A stretch of DNA of 20,133 bases from JADJQU01 sp035490315. Its GTDB lineage: Bacteria; Planctomycetota; UBA1135; GCA-002686595. Where the stretch lies: NCBI GenBank assembly GCA_035490315.1, contig DATHET010000051.1, forward strand, positions 1-20,133, in the 5' to 3' direction. Made by a program: the position numbers and the translations under genes. This document shows, piece after piece, positions 1 to 13,984 of this stretch. Position 1 is the first letter of the stretch, and each line of letters opens with the position of its first letter. The notes beneath the pieces are model-generated. The model was given only the letters and a program-made list of their open reading frames with translations, made no database searches and was not told the origin of the DNA.

Positions 1-4295
<4,295 letters not shown>

Positions 4296-4306
4296 ACTTA
4301 CGAATC

Positions 4307-6467
<2,161 letters not shown>

Positions 6468-6469
<2 letters not shown>

Positions 6470-6491
6470 GCGCGCCGGCAGTCCCGCGCTC
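6468..6491 (+). terminator. Stem-loop directly after the second kinase gene
   Basis: A perfect 7-bp stem GAGCGCG / CGCGCTC with a 10-base loop begins inside the stop codon of the kinase gene. There is no T-tract after it, so it is at best a weak or Rho-assisted terminator, or an mRNA 3'-end stabiliser. Confidence 0.3.
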
Positions 6492-6552
6492 CTGATCAGC
6501 TGGCACGGCAAGGATTTATGGGAAGAGCGTGCATCTTCATCGACTGCGGGGG

Positions 6553-6579
6553 TTGACGGCTCGGCGCATCGCGTAGAGA
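6553..6579 (+). promoter_or_regulatory. Possible sigma70-type promoter for the MinD/ParA gene set
   Basis: TTGACG (5 of 6 matches to the -35 consensus) at 6553 is followed after 15 bases by TAGAGA at 6574. The spacing is short and the -10 match poor, but it lies in the 129-bp gap before the gene at 6599 and would give a short leader. Nothing else stands out in this gap. Confidence 0.3.
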
Positions 6580-6598
6580 GTCTCCCGGCCCCTGCACC

Positions 6599-7465
6599 AT
6601 GCTCGACTTCCCTCGCCTCGATTTTCTGCGCCGCGCCGGCCTGGTGCGCACACCCCAGACGCCAGCCGCGGTGGTTACCGCGCGCGTGGTTTGCGTCGCG
6701 AGCGGCAAGGGCGGCACGGGAAAGAGCATCACGTCGACCAACCTGGCGACCCTGCGCGCGGGCCGCGGCGAGCGGGTGCTGCTGATCGATTTCGACGCCG
6801 GTCTCGCCAATGCCCATCTGCTGCTCGGCCTGGCGCCGCAGTACGACCTCGGGCACGTGATGGAGGGCTCGATCGATCCCTTCGACGCCCTGGTCGAGGG
6901 CCCGAACGGATTGAAGCTGCTCTCCGGAGGCGTCGGACGTCACACCCTGACCAACCCGACGCGGCGCGAGCTCGAGCGGCTGTTCAAGAGCCTGCGCGCC
7001 CTGGAAGACGCCTTCGACCTGATCGTGATCGACCACGGCGCGGGACTGGGCTACGGCACGGTGGCGCACCTGGCGGCGACCAGCACGTTGCTCTTGGTCA
7101 CCAGTCACGAGGTCACCGGACTCTCCGACGGCTACGCGCTCTACAAGCGCGCCCTCTCGGTCAATCCCTACATCCGGGTCGGCATGCTGATCAATCGCGT
7201 GCCCGAGCCCTCCTCGGCCGAATCGGCCTGGGCGCGCTTCCGCAACGCATCCCAGAAGTTCCTCGGCAGCCAGCCCGAGCTGCTCGGCTGGGTGCCCGCG
7301 GATCCGGCGGTCGGCCGCTCGGTCGAGGTGCGCTCGCCGGTGGTCCTCTCGAGTCCCGATTGCGAGGCCGCCAGAGCCTTCGGCCGACTGGCGGAATGGC
7401 CGGCCCTTGACCTCGCTCGAACCGCAAGCGCATTCTACGAGCGCGCTCAGCGAGCCCTGCGGTAG
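6599..7465 (+). CDS. MinD/FlhG-like P-loop ATPase
   Basis: A 288-residue member of the SIMIBI (MinD/ParA) ATPases. The deviant Walker A is GKGGTGKS with signature Lys37 and Lys42; the A' region reads LLIDFDAGLANAHLLLGL and the Walker B region IVIDHGAGLG. The LANxxxLLGL and DxGAGL patterns are those of the FlhG/FleN/YlxH branch rather than of plasmid ParA. About 28 residues precede the conserved core; I see no FlhF-activating DQA-type N-terminal motif and no obvious C-terminal membrane-targeting helix. FlhG proteins set flagellar number and place, and other members of this branch position different polar machines. No flagellar gene is nearby, so the cargo is unknown. The gene is followed after 25 bp by a second ParA-type ATPase, which suggests they act together. 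ATG 6599 is the first in-frame Met and no strong ribosome binding site is visible. Confidence 0.85.
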   Translation: MLDFPRLDFLRRAGLVRTPQTPAAVVTARVVCVASGKGGTGKSITSTNLATLRAGRGERVLLIDFDAGLANAHLLLGLAPQYDLGHVMEGSIDPFDALVEGPNGLKLLSGGVGRHTLTNPTRRELERLFKSLRALEDAFDLIVIDHGAGLGYGTVAHLAATSTLLLVTSHEVTGLSDGYALYKRALSVNPYIRVGMLINRVPEPSSAESAWARFRNASQKFLGSQPELLGWVPADPAVGRSVEVRSPVVLSSPDCEAARAFGRLAEWPALDLARTASAFYERAQRALR

Positions 7466-7490
7466 TCCGCCCGGCCGCGGTGCGCACCCG

Positions 7491-8363
7491 ATGCGCGTAC
7501 TCAGTCTCGTCAACCAGAAGGGCGGGTGCGGCAAGACGACCACGGCGATCCATCTCGCCGCTGCCTTGTCACTGGCGCAGCAGCGCGTGCTCGTGGTCGA
7601 TCTCGATCCCCAGGCCCACGCGACCATGGGACTGTCGGCCCACGCGGAGAGCGGGCCGTCGATCGCCGACGTGCTCTGCGATCGGGTCACGACGCGCGAA
7701 GCCCTGCGCAGCGCGCCTTGCGGCTTGAGCCTGCTCGCCGCTTGCCAGCGACTCGCCGAGTTCGAGGAGGAGAGCGCGCGCATGGTCTCGCCCGAGCATC
7801 GCCTGCGCAACGCGCTGGCGGAGGTCGCCGATCAGTTCGATTTCGCGCTGATCGACTGTCCCGCGCGCGCCGACGGCGTGCTGACCGCCAATGCCCTGTG
7901 CGCTTCGACCAGCGCCCTGCTCGTGATCGAGACCGGAGCCTTCGCCCTCCAGGGCGCGGTGCGCGCGCGCGCCTTGTTCGAGGTGGTTGCCGAGCAACAG
8001 GGCTCGTCGTTCGATCGGCGCGTCGTCGGCACGCTGTTCGACAAGCGCACGCGTTTCGCCCGCGAAATGCTCGTCGCCCTGCACGCGCGTTTCGGCGAGG
8101 AGATGTACGACACCGTGGTGCGCTCGAGCGTGCGCCTGCGCGAAGCCGCCGCCTGCGGAAGACCGGTGTTCGACATCGCGCCGCACTGCGGAGGCGCGGA
8201 CGATTTCCACGCCCTGGCCGCGGAAGTCCTCGCGGATCGCCCCGAGATCGGCCGCCCGCTGCAGGGGCCAGCCCGCGCCCAGGCGCCTGGCCTCACCGGC
8301 GCCACCCTCGCTCCGGGCGCCTTGAAAAAAGCGCGTCCCATCGTTTCGCCAATCCCGGGCTGA
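7491..8363 (+). CDS. ParA/Soj family ATPase
   Basis: A 290-residue ParA-type ATPase. The core begins at the first residue (MRVLSLVNQ) and shows deviant Walker A KGGCGKTT with signature Lys10 and Lys15, A' motif VVDLDPQAHAT, and Walker B ALIDCPA. Proteins of this type dimerise on ATP and bind DNA non-specifically to move chromosomes, plasmids or protein clusters. Its short N-terminus lacks the DNA-binding helix-turn-helix extension of P1/SopA-type ParA, so it is a small Soj-like form. The last 40 or so residues are Pro/Ala-rich and probably disordered. No parB gene is adjacent, so it is more likely an orphan or cargo-positioning ParA than the chromosome partition ATPase (inference). ATG 7491 was chosen because family homology starts there; upstream in-frame codons overlap the preceding gene. 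Confidence 0.88.
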   Translation: MRVLSLVNQKGGCGKTTTAIHLAAALSLAQQRVLVVDLDPQAHATMGLSAHAESGPSIADVLCDRVTTREALRSAPCGLSLLAACQRLAEFEEESARMVSPEHRLRNALAEVADQFDFALIDCPARADGVLTANALCASTSALLVIETGAFALQGAVRARALFEVVAEQQGSSFDRRVVGTLFDKRTRFAREMLVALHARFGEEMYDTVVRSSVRLREAAACGRPVFDIAPHCGGADDFHALAAEVLADRPEIGRPLQGPARAQAPGLTGATLAPGALKKARPIVSPIPG

Positions 8364-8375
8364 AGCCAAGGCACA

Positions 8376-8381
8376 CAGGAA
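8376..8381 (+). promoter_or_regulatory. Ribosome binding site for the gene at 8389
   Basis: CAGGAA ends 7 bases before ATG 8389, one of the clearer Shine-Dalgarno sequences in the window, and it supports that start. Confidence 0.6.
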
Positions 8382-8388
8382 CAGAGTC

Positions 8389-9156
8389 ATGGACGCACTC
8401 GCATTGCTGTGCAATCTCTACGGCGACGGCCCCGCGACCCTGAAGCGCTTGCGCGTGAACGGCGTGCTCCGCATCGAGGATCTGAGCGCGCGCCCGATCG
8501 CCGAGCTGGTCAAGATCCTGGCGCTCCCGCCGGCGACCGCGCGGCGTTTCCAGAAGGAAGCTCTGGCCCTGGGCAAGCGCGTGCTCGATCCGGAAGAGCC
8601 TGTCCTGGCCCAGCCCGCGCCGCGGGTAGCGCGCCGCGCGGTGCACCAGGTGGTGCACGGCCGCGAGGCGATCCTCGACGCGGCCTCGCGACGCTGGGAC
8701 GAGCTCGAGCGGGCCAGCCTGGCGCCGGAGCGAAACCCGCCGCGCAAGCTCGATGAATCACCCGCCCTCGAGCTCGCCACGCCGCTGGAAGCAGCTGAGC
8801 TCGATCGCGCGACGCACCGCGCGCTCGAAGCGGCCGGCGTCGACTCGCTCGAGCAGCTGGTGGCCTTCGACAGCGAGCTGCTCGCCCACACCGCGGCGCT
8901 CGGAATCAGCCAGGTGCTCTACGCCCAGGGCCTCGCGCGGCGGCGGATGCGCGGATCGGATGTTCCTGCACCGGCCGCGAGCGATTTTTCCGAGAGCGAA
9001 GACCTCGCCGTGCACATCCTGCAGCCGCCGTTGCGCCATCAGGCGCGCTTCTCGCCCAGCGAGCGCCCGCCGGCCGAATTCCTGTCGGACGCCGCGGCCG
9101 TCATGCCTCACGGTGACGCGCGAGCTCCCGACGAGGGCGCCGGACCCTTCGCCTAG
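8389..9156 (+). CDS. Unknown protein with two helix-hairpin-helix-like segments
   Basis: I do not recognise a named family for this 255-residue protein. Residues about 1-62 look like a helix-hairpin-helix module: a GDGPATLKRLRVNGV turn followed by RIEDL and a second helical pair. Residues about 138-187 repeat the logic (HRALEAAGVDSLEQL and following helices). Such modules bind DNA or mediate protein contacts, as in DUF4332-type proteins. The linker (65-135) and the tail (190-255) are Pro/Ala/Glu-rich and probably disordered. There is no signal peptide or membrane segment. It sits 25 bp after the ParA-like gene with a good ribosome binding site, so it may be the DNA-binding or adaptor partner of the two ATPases, in the place a ParB would normally occupy (inference). 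Confidence 0.75.
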   Translation: MDALALLCNLYGDGPATLKRLRVNGVLRIEDLSARPIAELVKILALPPATARRFQKEALALGKRVLDPEEPVLAQPAPRVARRAVHQVVHGREAILDAASRRWDELERASLAPERNPPRKLDESPALELATPLEAAELDRATHRALEAAGVDSLEQLVAFDSELLAHTAALGISQVLYAQGLARRRMRGSDVPAPAASDFSESEDLAVHILQPPLRHQARFSPSERPPAEFLSDAAAVMPHGDARAPDEGAGPFA

Positions 9157-9187
9157 GAAGCCGTCTCAAGAGCGACTGCTCGGCTTC
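9157..9187 (+). terminator. Imperfect stem-loop after the ParA gene set
   Basis: GAAGCCG (9157-9163) pairs with CGGCTTC (9181-9187), extended by AGC/GCT around a GACT loop with a 7-base bulge on the 5' side. It begins right after the stop codon. No T-run follows, so termination is uncertain. Confidence 0.3.
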
Positions 9188-9274
9188 GCGCTCCACGGCC
9201 GCTCCGCGGCGCTAGGAATGTCCCGCTCGGCGGTCTAGGACCGAGAAACACGGCCTGCGCGTCGGGCAGGGCCG

Positions 9275-9285
9275 TCGGGTAACCT
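9275..9285 (+). promoter_or_regulatory. TCGGGTAACCT element before the exported-protein gene
   Basis: An 11-base element ending 47 bases before ATG 9333. A near-identical copy (TCGGGTATCCT, 10526-10536) lies about the same distance before the next gene. TAACCT or TATCCT could serve as a -10 box; no convincing -35 is visible here. The rest of the 176-bp gap holds only the stem-loop after the preceding gene. Confidence 0.25.
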
Positions 9286-9332
9286 CGCCAGCCCCGCGGT
9301 TCAGTTCCACTGGCCTCCTGCTCTTCTTCGAG

Positions 9333-10520
9333 ATGAAATCCAAGGCTTTGCTGGTCCTGCTCGCTCTCGCAGCCGTCGCTCCGCCCGCCGCCGCGAAGTC
9401 GACCGCGTTCTCGCAAGTGCATGCCGCTGACGATGGCCTGGCGCCCGATGGCAAGCGCGGCTTCGGCCTGGCCTTGAAGCAGAAGGGCGTCAGCGAGCTG
9501 TTCCGTTCCAAGGACCCGGAGGATCGCGCGTTCTTCGACGAGTTGACCGAGGTCTCCAACGCGACCCGAGCCCTGCTCCTGAGCCTGCGCCAGCACTACG
9601 TCGACCGCGGCTATTTCCAGTTCCTCCCGGGAAGCGCCGGCGACGACATGGCCGCGCTGCACGCCGCCTACGCGAAGTCCTACGACATGCCGGCGCGCGA
9701 GCTGGCTGCCGGCGACGCGCGCTCCAGGGCCCTGGCCTCGATGCTGGTCGACACGCGTTTCAACACGCGGCGCGAGCTCGTGTCGCGCGCCGAAGTCGCG
9801 GTGCTCGATCTCGAGCGCGCGCGCGCGGTGTTCAGCGGCACGGTCAACGGCTTCGTGATCCTCAGCGAAGCCGAGATCGAGCACATCGCCGCCCGCGCGG
9901 ACCTCGCCTCCGCCGAATTGCGCGCCCTGCGTTCCGATCTCGAAGTGCTCAAGCCCGGCCCGGACGACAAAGTGGCCGGCGCGGAGGAGACCCAGCTGGC
10001 CAGGAAGCTGCTCGAGATCGGCCGCATCGCCGACGAGAAGACGCGCGCGACCGAGCTGGTAGCCCTGCTCGATCCTCGCCGAGCTCTCGAATCGCGCATG
10101 CAGCTGCTGCTCTTCTCGGCGCGCGTAGAGCCCAAGCTCGCGCCCCTGCGCCAGTGGCGCGACCGCGTGCTCAAGACCGCGGCCGACATCCGCGCCAAAG
10201 TGCTCGAGCTGATTCCCGGCACGACCGAGGGCGAAGCCGCGCAACCGGAAATCGCGCGCATGAAGAAGACCGATCGGCTCAACCAGGCCGCCACGCTGGC
10301 GGTCCAGGGCCTGGGCAACGACCCGCTCGACGCGGACCTCGCCTGGGCCGCAGGACACTCGCGCTACATCTTCGTGCCCGACCTGGTCGCGGTCACCTAC
10401 TTCGATCGCTACCTGGTTCTGGTGGGCATCCGCACCGGCGACCCGATCCCCGGCAACGGCCGGAAGATGACTCCGCGCGAGCAGGAAGCCTTCGACGCCG
10501 TGGTTTCGTTCAAGCGCTGA
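9333..10520 (+). CDS. Exported protein of unknown function
   Basis: This 395-residue protein starts with a clear Sec signal peptide: MKSK, a Leu/Ala-rich core to about residue 20, and an AAA-K cleavage site near residue 22. There is no lipobox Cys, so it should be periplasmic or secreted. The mature part is almost all predicted alpha-helix with many charged residues; the C-terminal part (about 310-365) reads like a TPR-type helical pair ending in YFDRYLVLVGIR. No catalytic motif is recognisable. It stands alone: 176 bp separate it from the ParA set and 67 bp from the aminotransferase gene, with the same promoter-like element before each. A helical repeat scaffold or TPR-type envelope protein is possible, but this is only a structural guess. 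Confidence 0.8.
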   Translation: MKSKALLVLLALAAVAPPAAAKSTAFSQVHAADDGLAPDGKRGFGLALKQKGVSELFRSKDPEDRAFFDELTEVSNATRALLLSLRQHYVDRGYFQFLPGSAGDDMAALHAAYAKSYDMPARELAAGDARSRALASMLVDTRFNTRRELVSRAEVAVLDLERARAVFSGTVNGFVILSEAEIEHIAARADLASAELRALRSDLEVLKPGPDDKVAGAEETQLARKLLEIGRIADEKTRATELVALLDPRRALESRMQLLLFSARVEPKLAPLRQWRDRVLKTAADIRAKVLELIPGTTEGEAAQPEIARMKKTDRLNQAATLAVQGLGNDPLDADLAWAAGHSRYIFVPDLVAVTYFDRYLVLVGIRTGDPIPGNGRKMTPREQEAFDAVVSFKR

Positions 10521-10536
10521 GCGGATCGGGTATCCT
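10509..10536 (+). promoter_or_regulatory. Possible promoter of the cyanophycin gene run
   Basis: TATCCT at 10531-10536 (4 of 6 matches to the -10 consensus) is preceded, with a 16-base spacer, by TTCAAG at 10509 (3 of 6). It lies in the 67-bp gap before GTG 10588 and overlaps the end of the preceding gene. The surrounding TCGGGTATCCT is nearly the same as the element at 9275. Confidence 0.3.
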
Positions 10537-10587
10537 CTCTGCCCGCTGGACCGCGGCGTCTGCCGTAAGCGGACAGCGGCACACACC

Positions 10588-11835
10588 GTGACCGCGACCA
10601 CATCTGCCGCCTTGACGAGTTTCCTGATCGAGGACGCCCGCGAACGTCCTGGCGACGATCCGATCTTCTTCCTCAACGCCGAGGCCCAGCGCCGCGCGCG
10701 CGCCGGCGAGCGGATCATCAACGCGACCCTCGGCGCCCTGGTCGAGGACGACGGAATCCTGGCGATCCTGCCCAGCGTGGGCGAGGCGATCTCGCGGGTG
10801 AAGCTCGTCGACGCGGCGAGCTACGCGCCGATCGCGGGCGAGCCCGGTTTCCTCTCGGCGGTGATCCGCGACCTCTACCACGGCCGCGCCCAGGGCGAGC
10901 GCTCCGTCGCCGTCGCCACGCCCGGCGGGACGGGTGCCCTGCACCATGCGATCGTCAACTTCCTCGACCCGGGCGAGGCGCTGCTGACCACGAAGTATTA
11001 CTGGGGTCCTTATAAAACGATCGCCGACCACACGCGCCGGCGAGTCGAGACCTTCGAGATGTTCGACGCGGCGGGCCGCTTCGACACGAAGAGCTTCCAG
11101 GTCGCGCTCGAGCGCCAGGTCGAGACGCAGAAGCGCGCGCTGGTGATCCTCAACACGCCCTGCCACAACCCGACCGGCTACTCGCTCGACGCGCGCGAAT
11201 GGGCCGGAGTCTGCGAAGCCCTGCGCCACGCATCGCTCACCGCGCCGGTCAGTCTGTGCGTCGACTACGCCTACGCCCATTTCGGCGGCCGCTCGGAAAA
11301 GTGGCTGGAGCAGGTCGAGACCCTCGGCGAGCGCGTGCTGCTCCTGTGCGCGTGGACCGCCTCGAAGAGCTTCGCGCAGTACGGAGCGCGGATCGGCGCG
11401 CTGGTCGCGTCGCACTCCGACGCGAGTGAGCGTACGCGGATCCACAATGCATTGTCCTATTCGTGCCGCGGCACCTGGTCGAACTGCAATCACCTCGGGA
11501 TGCTCGCGATCGCCGACCTGATGAACTCGCCCGAGTCCTCGCTGCGCATCGACGCCGAGCGCCAGCGCCTGGTCGACCTGCTCGGGGCGCGCGTCCAGGC
11601 CTTCAATGCAGCGGCGCGCGCGTCCGGATTGAAATACCCGCGCTACGAAGGCGGCTTCTTCGTCACGGTGTTCTCCAAGGATCCCCAGGCAGAAGCCAAG
11701 CACATGCGCGAGAACGGCGTGTACGTCGTGCCGATCGCCGGCGCCTTGCGCGTCGCCCTGTGCTCGACGCCGGTGTCGGCCGTGCCCGAGCTGGTGCGCG
11801 CACTGGCCGCGGCGCAGGCGGCGTGCGGCGGGTAA
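10588..11835 (+). CDS. Class I PLP aminotransferase (aspartate/aromatic type)
   Basis: A 415-residue fold-type I aminotransferase, close to the usual 400 of the AspC/TyrB group. Visible landmarks are the cofactor glycines in TPGGTGAL, the conserved Asn in NTPCHNPTG, the VDYAYAHFGG stretch carrying the pyridine-binding Asp, the PLP-binding Lys260 in WTASKSFAQYGARIG, and the substrate-carboxylate Arg in LRVALCS near the C-terminus. The SKSFAQYGARIG context resembles AspC/TyrB rather than branched-chain or histidinol-phosphate enzymes, so aspartate or aromatic amino acids are likely substrates. It is the first gene of the run leading to cphA. Aspartate released from cyanophycin would be a fitting substrate (inference). 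The start is a GTG with no strong ribosome binding site; a slightly later start cannot be excluded. Confidence 0.88.
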   Translation: MTATTSAALTSFLIEDARERPGDDPIFFLNAEAQRRARAGERIINATLGALVEDDGILAILPSVGEAISRVKLVDAASYAPIAGEPGFLSAVIRDLYHGRAQGERSVAVATPGGTGALHHAIVNFLDPGEALLTTKYYWGPYKTIADHTRRRVETFEMFDAAGRFDTKSFQVALERQVETQKRALVILNTPCHNPTGYSLDAREWAGVCEALRHASLTAPVSLCVDYAYAHFGGRSEKWLEQVETLGERVLLLCAWTASKSFAQYGARIGALVASHSDASERTRIHNALSYSCRGTWSNCNHLGMLAIADLMNSPESSLRIDAERQRLVDLLGARVQAFNAAARASGLKYPRYEGGFFVTVFSKDPQAEAKHMRENGVYVVPIAGALRVALCSTPVSAVPELVRALAAAQAACGG

Positions 11836-11899
11836 GCGGATTTCTGGCTGGCGCGAATCCCAGGTCCGCCGGACACTCCAGGTCACGGGCCCACTCCTG

Positions 11900-12751
11900 A
11901 TGCAAACCGAGCCACGCACCGACCCGATCCTCCAGCCAGTCCACCGTTCGCGCGGTTCCGGAGCCAGCGGAGCCTGGGAGCGCGAGCATCGCTACGGCGC
12001 GCAGGTCCACATCCTCGACAACCGTTTCCTGCTGACGGCCCTCGCGCGCATCTCCAGCCCCGAAGTGCGCCATCCCGAGATGGTCGGGATCCTGCGCCAG
12101 GTCTACCAGACCATGCTGGTCAACGTCGCCGGCCGCGAGTTCCCGCCGGTGCGCGCCGAAGTCCCGACGCGCATGGCCGAATTCCACCCGCGCGAAGGCG
12201 TGTACCGCGGCACCGTGCTCGATCCGAAGACGCGCGTGGTGATCGTCGACATCATCCGCGCCGGGATCGTGCCCTCGCAGACCTGCTTCGAGATGCTGAC
12301 CAGCGTGCTGCCGCCGGAGAACGTCCGCCTCGATCACTTGACCATGGCGCGCATCAGCGACGCCGCCGGCCACGTCGTCGGCGTCGACCTGCACGGCAGC
12401 AAGATCGGTGGCAGCGTCGAAGGCGCGATCCTGCTCCTGCCCGACCCGATGGGGGCGACGGGCTCGACGACCATTCGCGCCGTGCGCCACTACCTCGAGC
12501 ACCACGGCCGGCCCGCGCGCATCGTCGCGATGCCGATGATCGCGACGCCGGAGTATCTGCGCGCGGTGCTCGGCGGGATCGACAACCTCGTGGTCTACAC
12601 CGCGCGCCTCGACCGCGGCCTGTCGCCCGACGACGTGCACGACGCGCTGCCCGGGGCGCGCTGGAGCGAAGAGCGCGGCCTGAACGAGAAGGGCTACATC
12701 GTCCCTGGCGCCGGCGGGATGGGCGAGGTCTTGAACAACGCCTGGTGTTGA
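11900..12751 (+). CDS. Divergent uracil phosphoribosyltransferase-like protein
   Basis: A 283-residue protein with the UPRT pattern: VIVDIIRAGIVPS, the PRPP loop DPMGATGST (Asp182), VVYTARLDRGL and a C-terminal GLNEKGYIVPGAG. UPRT makes UMP from uracil and PRPP. It is longer than the usual 208 or so residues for two reasons: an N-terminal extension of about 35 residues, and an insertion of about 22 residues between YTARLDRGL and GLNEKGYIVPG, which are fused in ordinary enzymes. The usual tail GDAGDRxFGT, which helps hold uracil, is replaced by GGMGEVLNNAWC. Substrate specificity may therefore differ. It lies 64 bp after the aminotransferase gene and 29 bp before iadA, so it is probably part of the same transcript. 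A link between pyrimidine salvage and a nitrogen-store cluster is not obvious. The name upp is withheld because of these differences. Confidence 0.82.
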   Translation: MQTEPRTDPILQPVHRSRGSGASGAWEREHRYGAQVHILDNRFLLTALARISSPEVRHPEMVGILRQVYQTMLVNVAGREFPPVRAEVPTRMAEFHPREGVYRGTVLDPKTRVVIVDIIRAGIVPSQTCFEMLTSVLPPENVRLDHLTMARISDAAGHVVGVDLHGSKIGGSVEGAILLLPDPMGATGSTTIRAVRHYLEHHGRPARIVAMPMIATPEYLRAVLGGIDNLVVYTARLDRGLSPDDVHDALPGARWSEERGLNEKGYIVPGAGGMGEVLNNAWC

Positions 12752-12780
12752 GCGCGCGGCGCCCGCACACTGCGCCCATC

Positions 12781-13962
12781 GTGCTCGAGCTCCTGGTCAA
12801 CGCAGATGTCTATTCGCCGGAACATCTGGGCTTGCGCCATCTGCTGATCGCGGGCGAGCGCATCGTCTGGATCGGAACCGACCTTCCGCAATTCCCCAAG
12901 TCGCTCGGAATCCGCCAGCGCGATCTCGGGCGTCGGCGCGTCGTCCCCGGATTCATCGACGGGCACGCGCACATCACCGGCGGCGGCGGTGAATCGGGAT
13001 ATGCGAGCCGCGTGCCCGAAGTCGGCCTGTCGCGCTTCACGCGCGCGGGTGTCACGACCGTCGTCGGGCTGCTCGGCACCGACGATCTGAACCGCAGGCC
13101 GGGCGAAGTCGTGGCGCGGGCGCGCGCGCTCGAAGCCGAGGGCATGAGCGCCTTCGCCTGGACTGGCGGCTATCACCTGCCGCTCGCGACGATCACCGGC
13201 AGCGCGAAGGGCGATATCGTGCACATCGACAAGGTGCTGGGCGTCGGCGAGCTCGCGATCAGCGACCATCGCTCGAGCCAGCCGTCCTTCGAGGAGTTCA
13301 CGCGCGTCGCGAGCGAGTGTCACGTCGCCGGCCTGATGACCGACAAAGCGGGCGTCCTGCACCTGCATGTCGGCGACGGTCCGCGCGGGCTCGAGCTGAT
13401 CCGCGAAGCCCTGCGCACCACGGAAATCCCCGCGCGCGTCTTCCAGCCGACCCATGTCAATCGGCGCAAGGCGCTCTTCGAGGAAGCCCTGGCGCTCGCG
13501 AAGATCGGCGTCAGCGTCGACGTCACGGCATACCCTGTCGGCGACGACAGCGACGACGACGGATTGTCGGCGCGCGATGCCCTGCTCGCGGCCTTCGCGA
13601 GCGGCGTCGATCCCGCGCGCCTCACCGCGAGCTCCGATGGCGGAGGCTGCCTGCCCTGCTTCGATGCCGACGGCCGGGTCGAGCACATGGACGTCGGAGA
13701 GCCGAGCTCCCTGGCGTCGACGCTGCGCGAGCTGCTCCAGGCTGGAATTCCTCTCGAGCGCGCGATCGCTCCTTTCACGGCCAATTGGGCGCGTGTCCTG
13801 CGCCTCCCGCGCAAAGGCAGGATCGAGGTCGGCGCCGACGCGGACCTCGTCGTGCTTGACGAGGATCACCGCATCGCCGATGTTCTGTGTCTCGGACGCT
13901 GGCACGTGCTCTCCGGAGCGCTGCAGCAATACGGAACGTTCGAGGCCCGTCCCCAGGCTTGA
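12781..13962 (+). CDS. iadA: Isoaspartyl dipeptidase (beta-aspartyl dipeptidase)
   Basis: A 393-residue metal-dependent amidohydrolase matching IadA along its whole length: PGFIDGHAHITGGGGESG with metal ligands His62 and His64, VVGLLGTD, TGGYHLP, AISDHRSSQP, LHVGD (His196), PTHVNR (His225) and SSDGGG (Asp286). IadA splits beta-linked Asp dipeptides, including the beta-Asp-Arg released by cyanophycinase, which fits its place 22 bp before cphB. Where E. coli IadA has its carboxylated bridging Lys (VIGVKCAISDHR), this protein reads VLGVGELAISDHR, so Glu157 probably bridges the two metals. GTG 12781 was chosen because homology begins there; GTG 12745 would add 12 residues and overlap the preceding stop. 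Confidence 0.93.
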   Translation: MLELLVNADVYSPEHLGLRHLLIAGERIVWIGTDLPQFPKSLGIRQRDLGRRRVVPGFIDGHAHITGGGGESGYASRVPEVGLSRFTRAGVTTVVGLLGTDDLNRRPGEVVARARALEAEGMSAFAWTGGYHLPLATITGSAKGDIVHIDKVLGVGELAISDHRSSQPSFEEFTRVASECHVAGLMTDKAGVLHLHVGDGPRGLELIREALRTTEIPARVFQPTHVNRRKALFEEALALAKIGVSVDVTAYPVGDDSDDDGLSARDALLAAFASGVDPARLTASSDGGGCLPCFDADGRVEHMDVGEPSSLASTLRELLQAGIPLERAIAPFTANWARVLRLPRKGRIEVGADADLVVLDEDHRIADVLCLGRWHVLSGALQQYGTFEARPQA

Positions 13963-13971
13963 ATTTCAATC

Positions 13972-13977
13972 GAAGGA
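13972..13977 (+). promoter_or_regulatory. Ribosome binding site for cphB
   Basis: GAAGGA lies 7 bases before GTG 13985. It settles the GTG start, since the frame stays open far upstream inside iadA. Confidence 0.7.
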
Positions 13978-13984
13978 CCACTCA

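Noticed and set aside
6599..7465. Naming the MinD-like gene flhG and inferring flagella
   Set aside because: Only the ATPase subfamily resembles FlhG. No flhF, fli, flg or chemotaxis gene is present, and no FlhF-activating motif is visible.
9153..11919. Two long overlapping minus-strand frames (522 and 469 codons)
   Set aside because: They mirror the exported-protein and aminotransferase genes; the latter has its PLP Lys and other conserved residues on the plus strand. No domain or ribosome site supports the minus frames.
13454..13984. Upstream extension of the cphB frame
   Set aside because: The extra 177 residues are an out-of-frame reading of iadA. A good ribosome binding site precedes GTG 13985, where CphB similarity begins.
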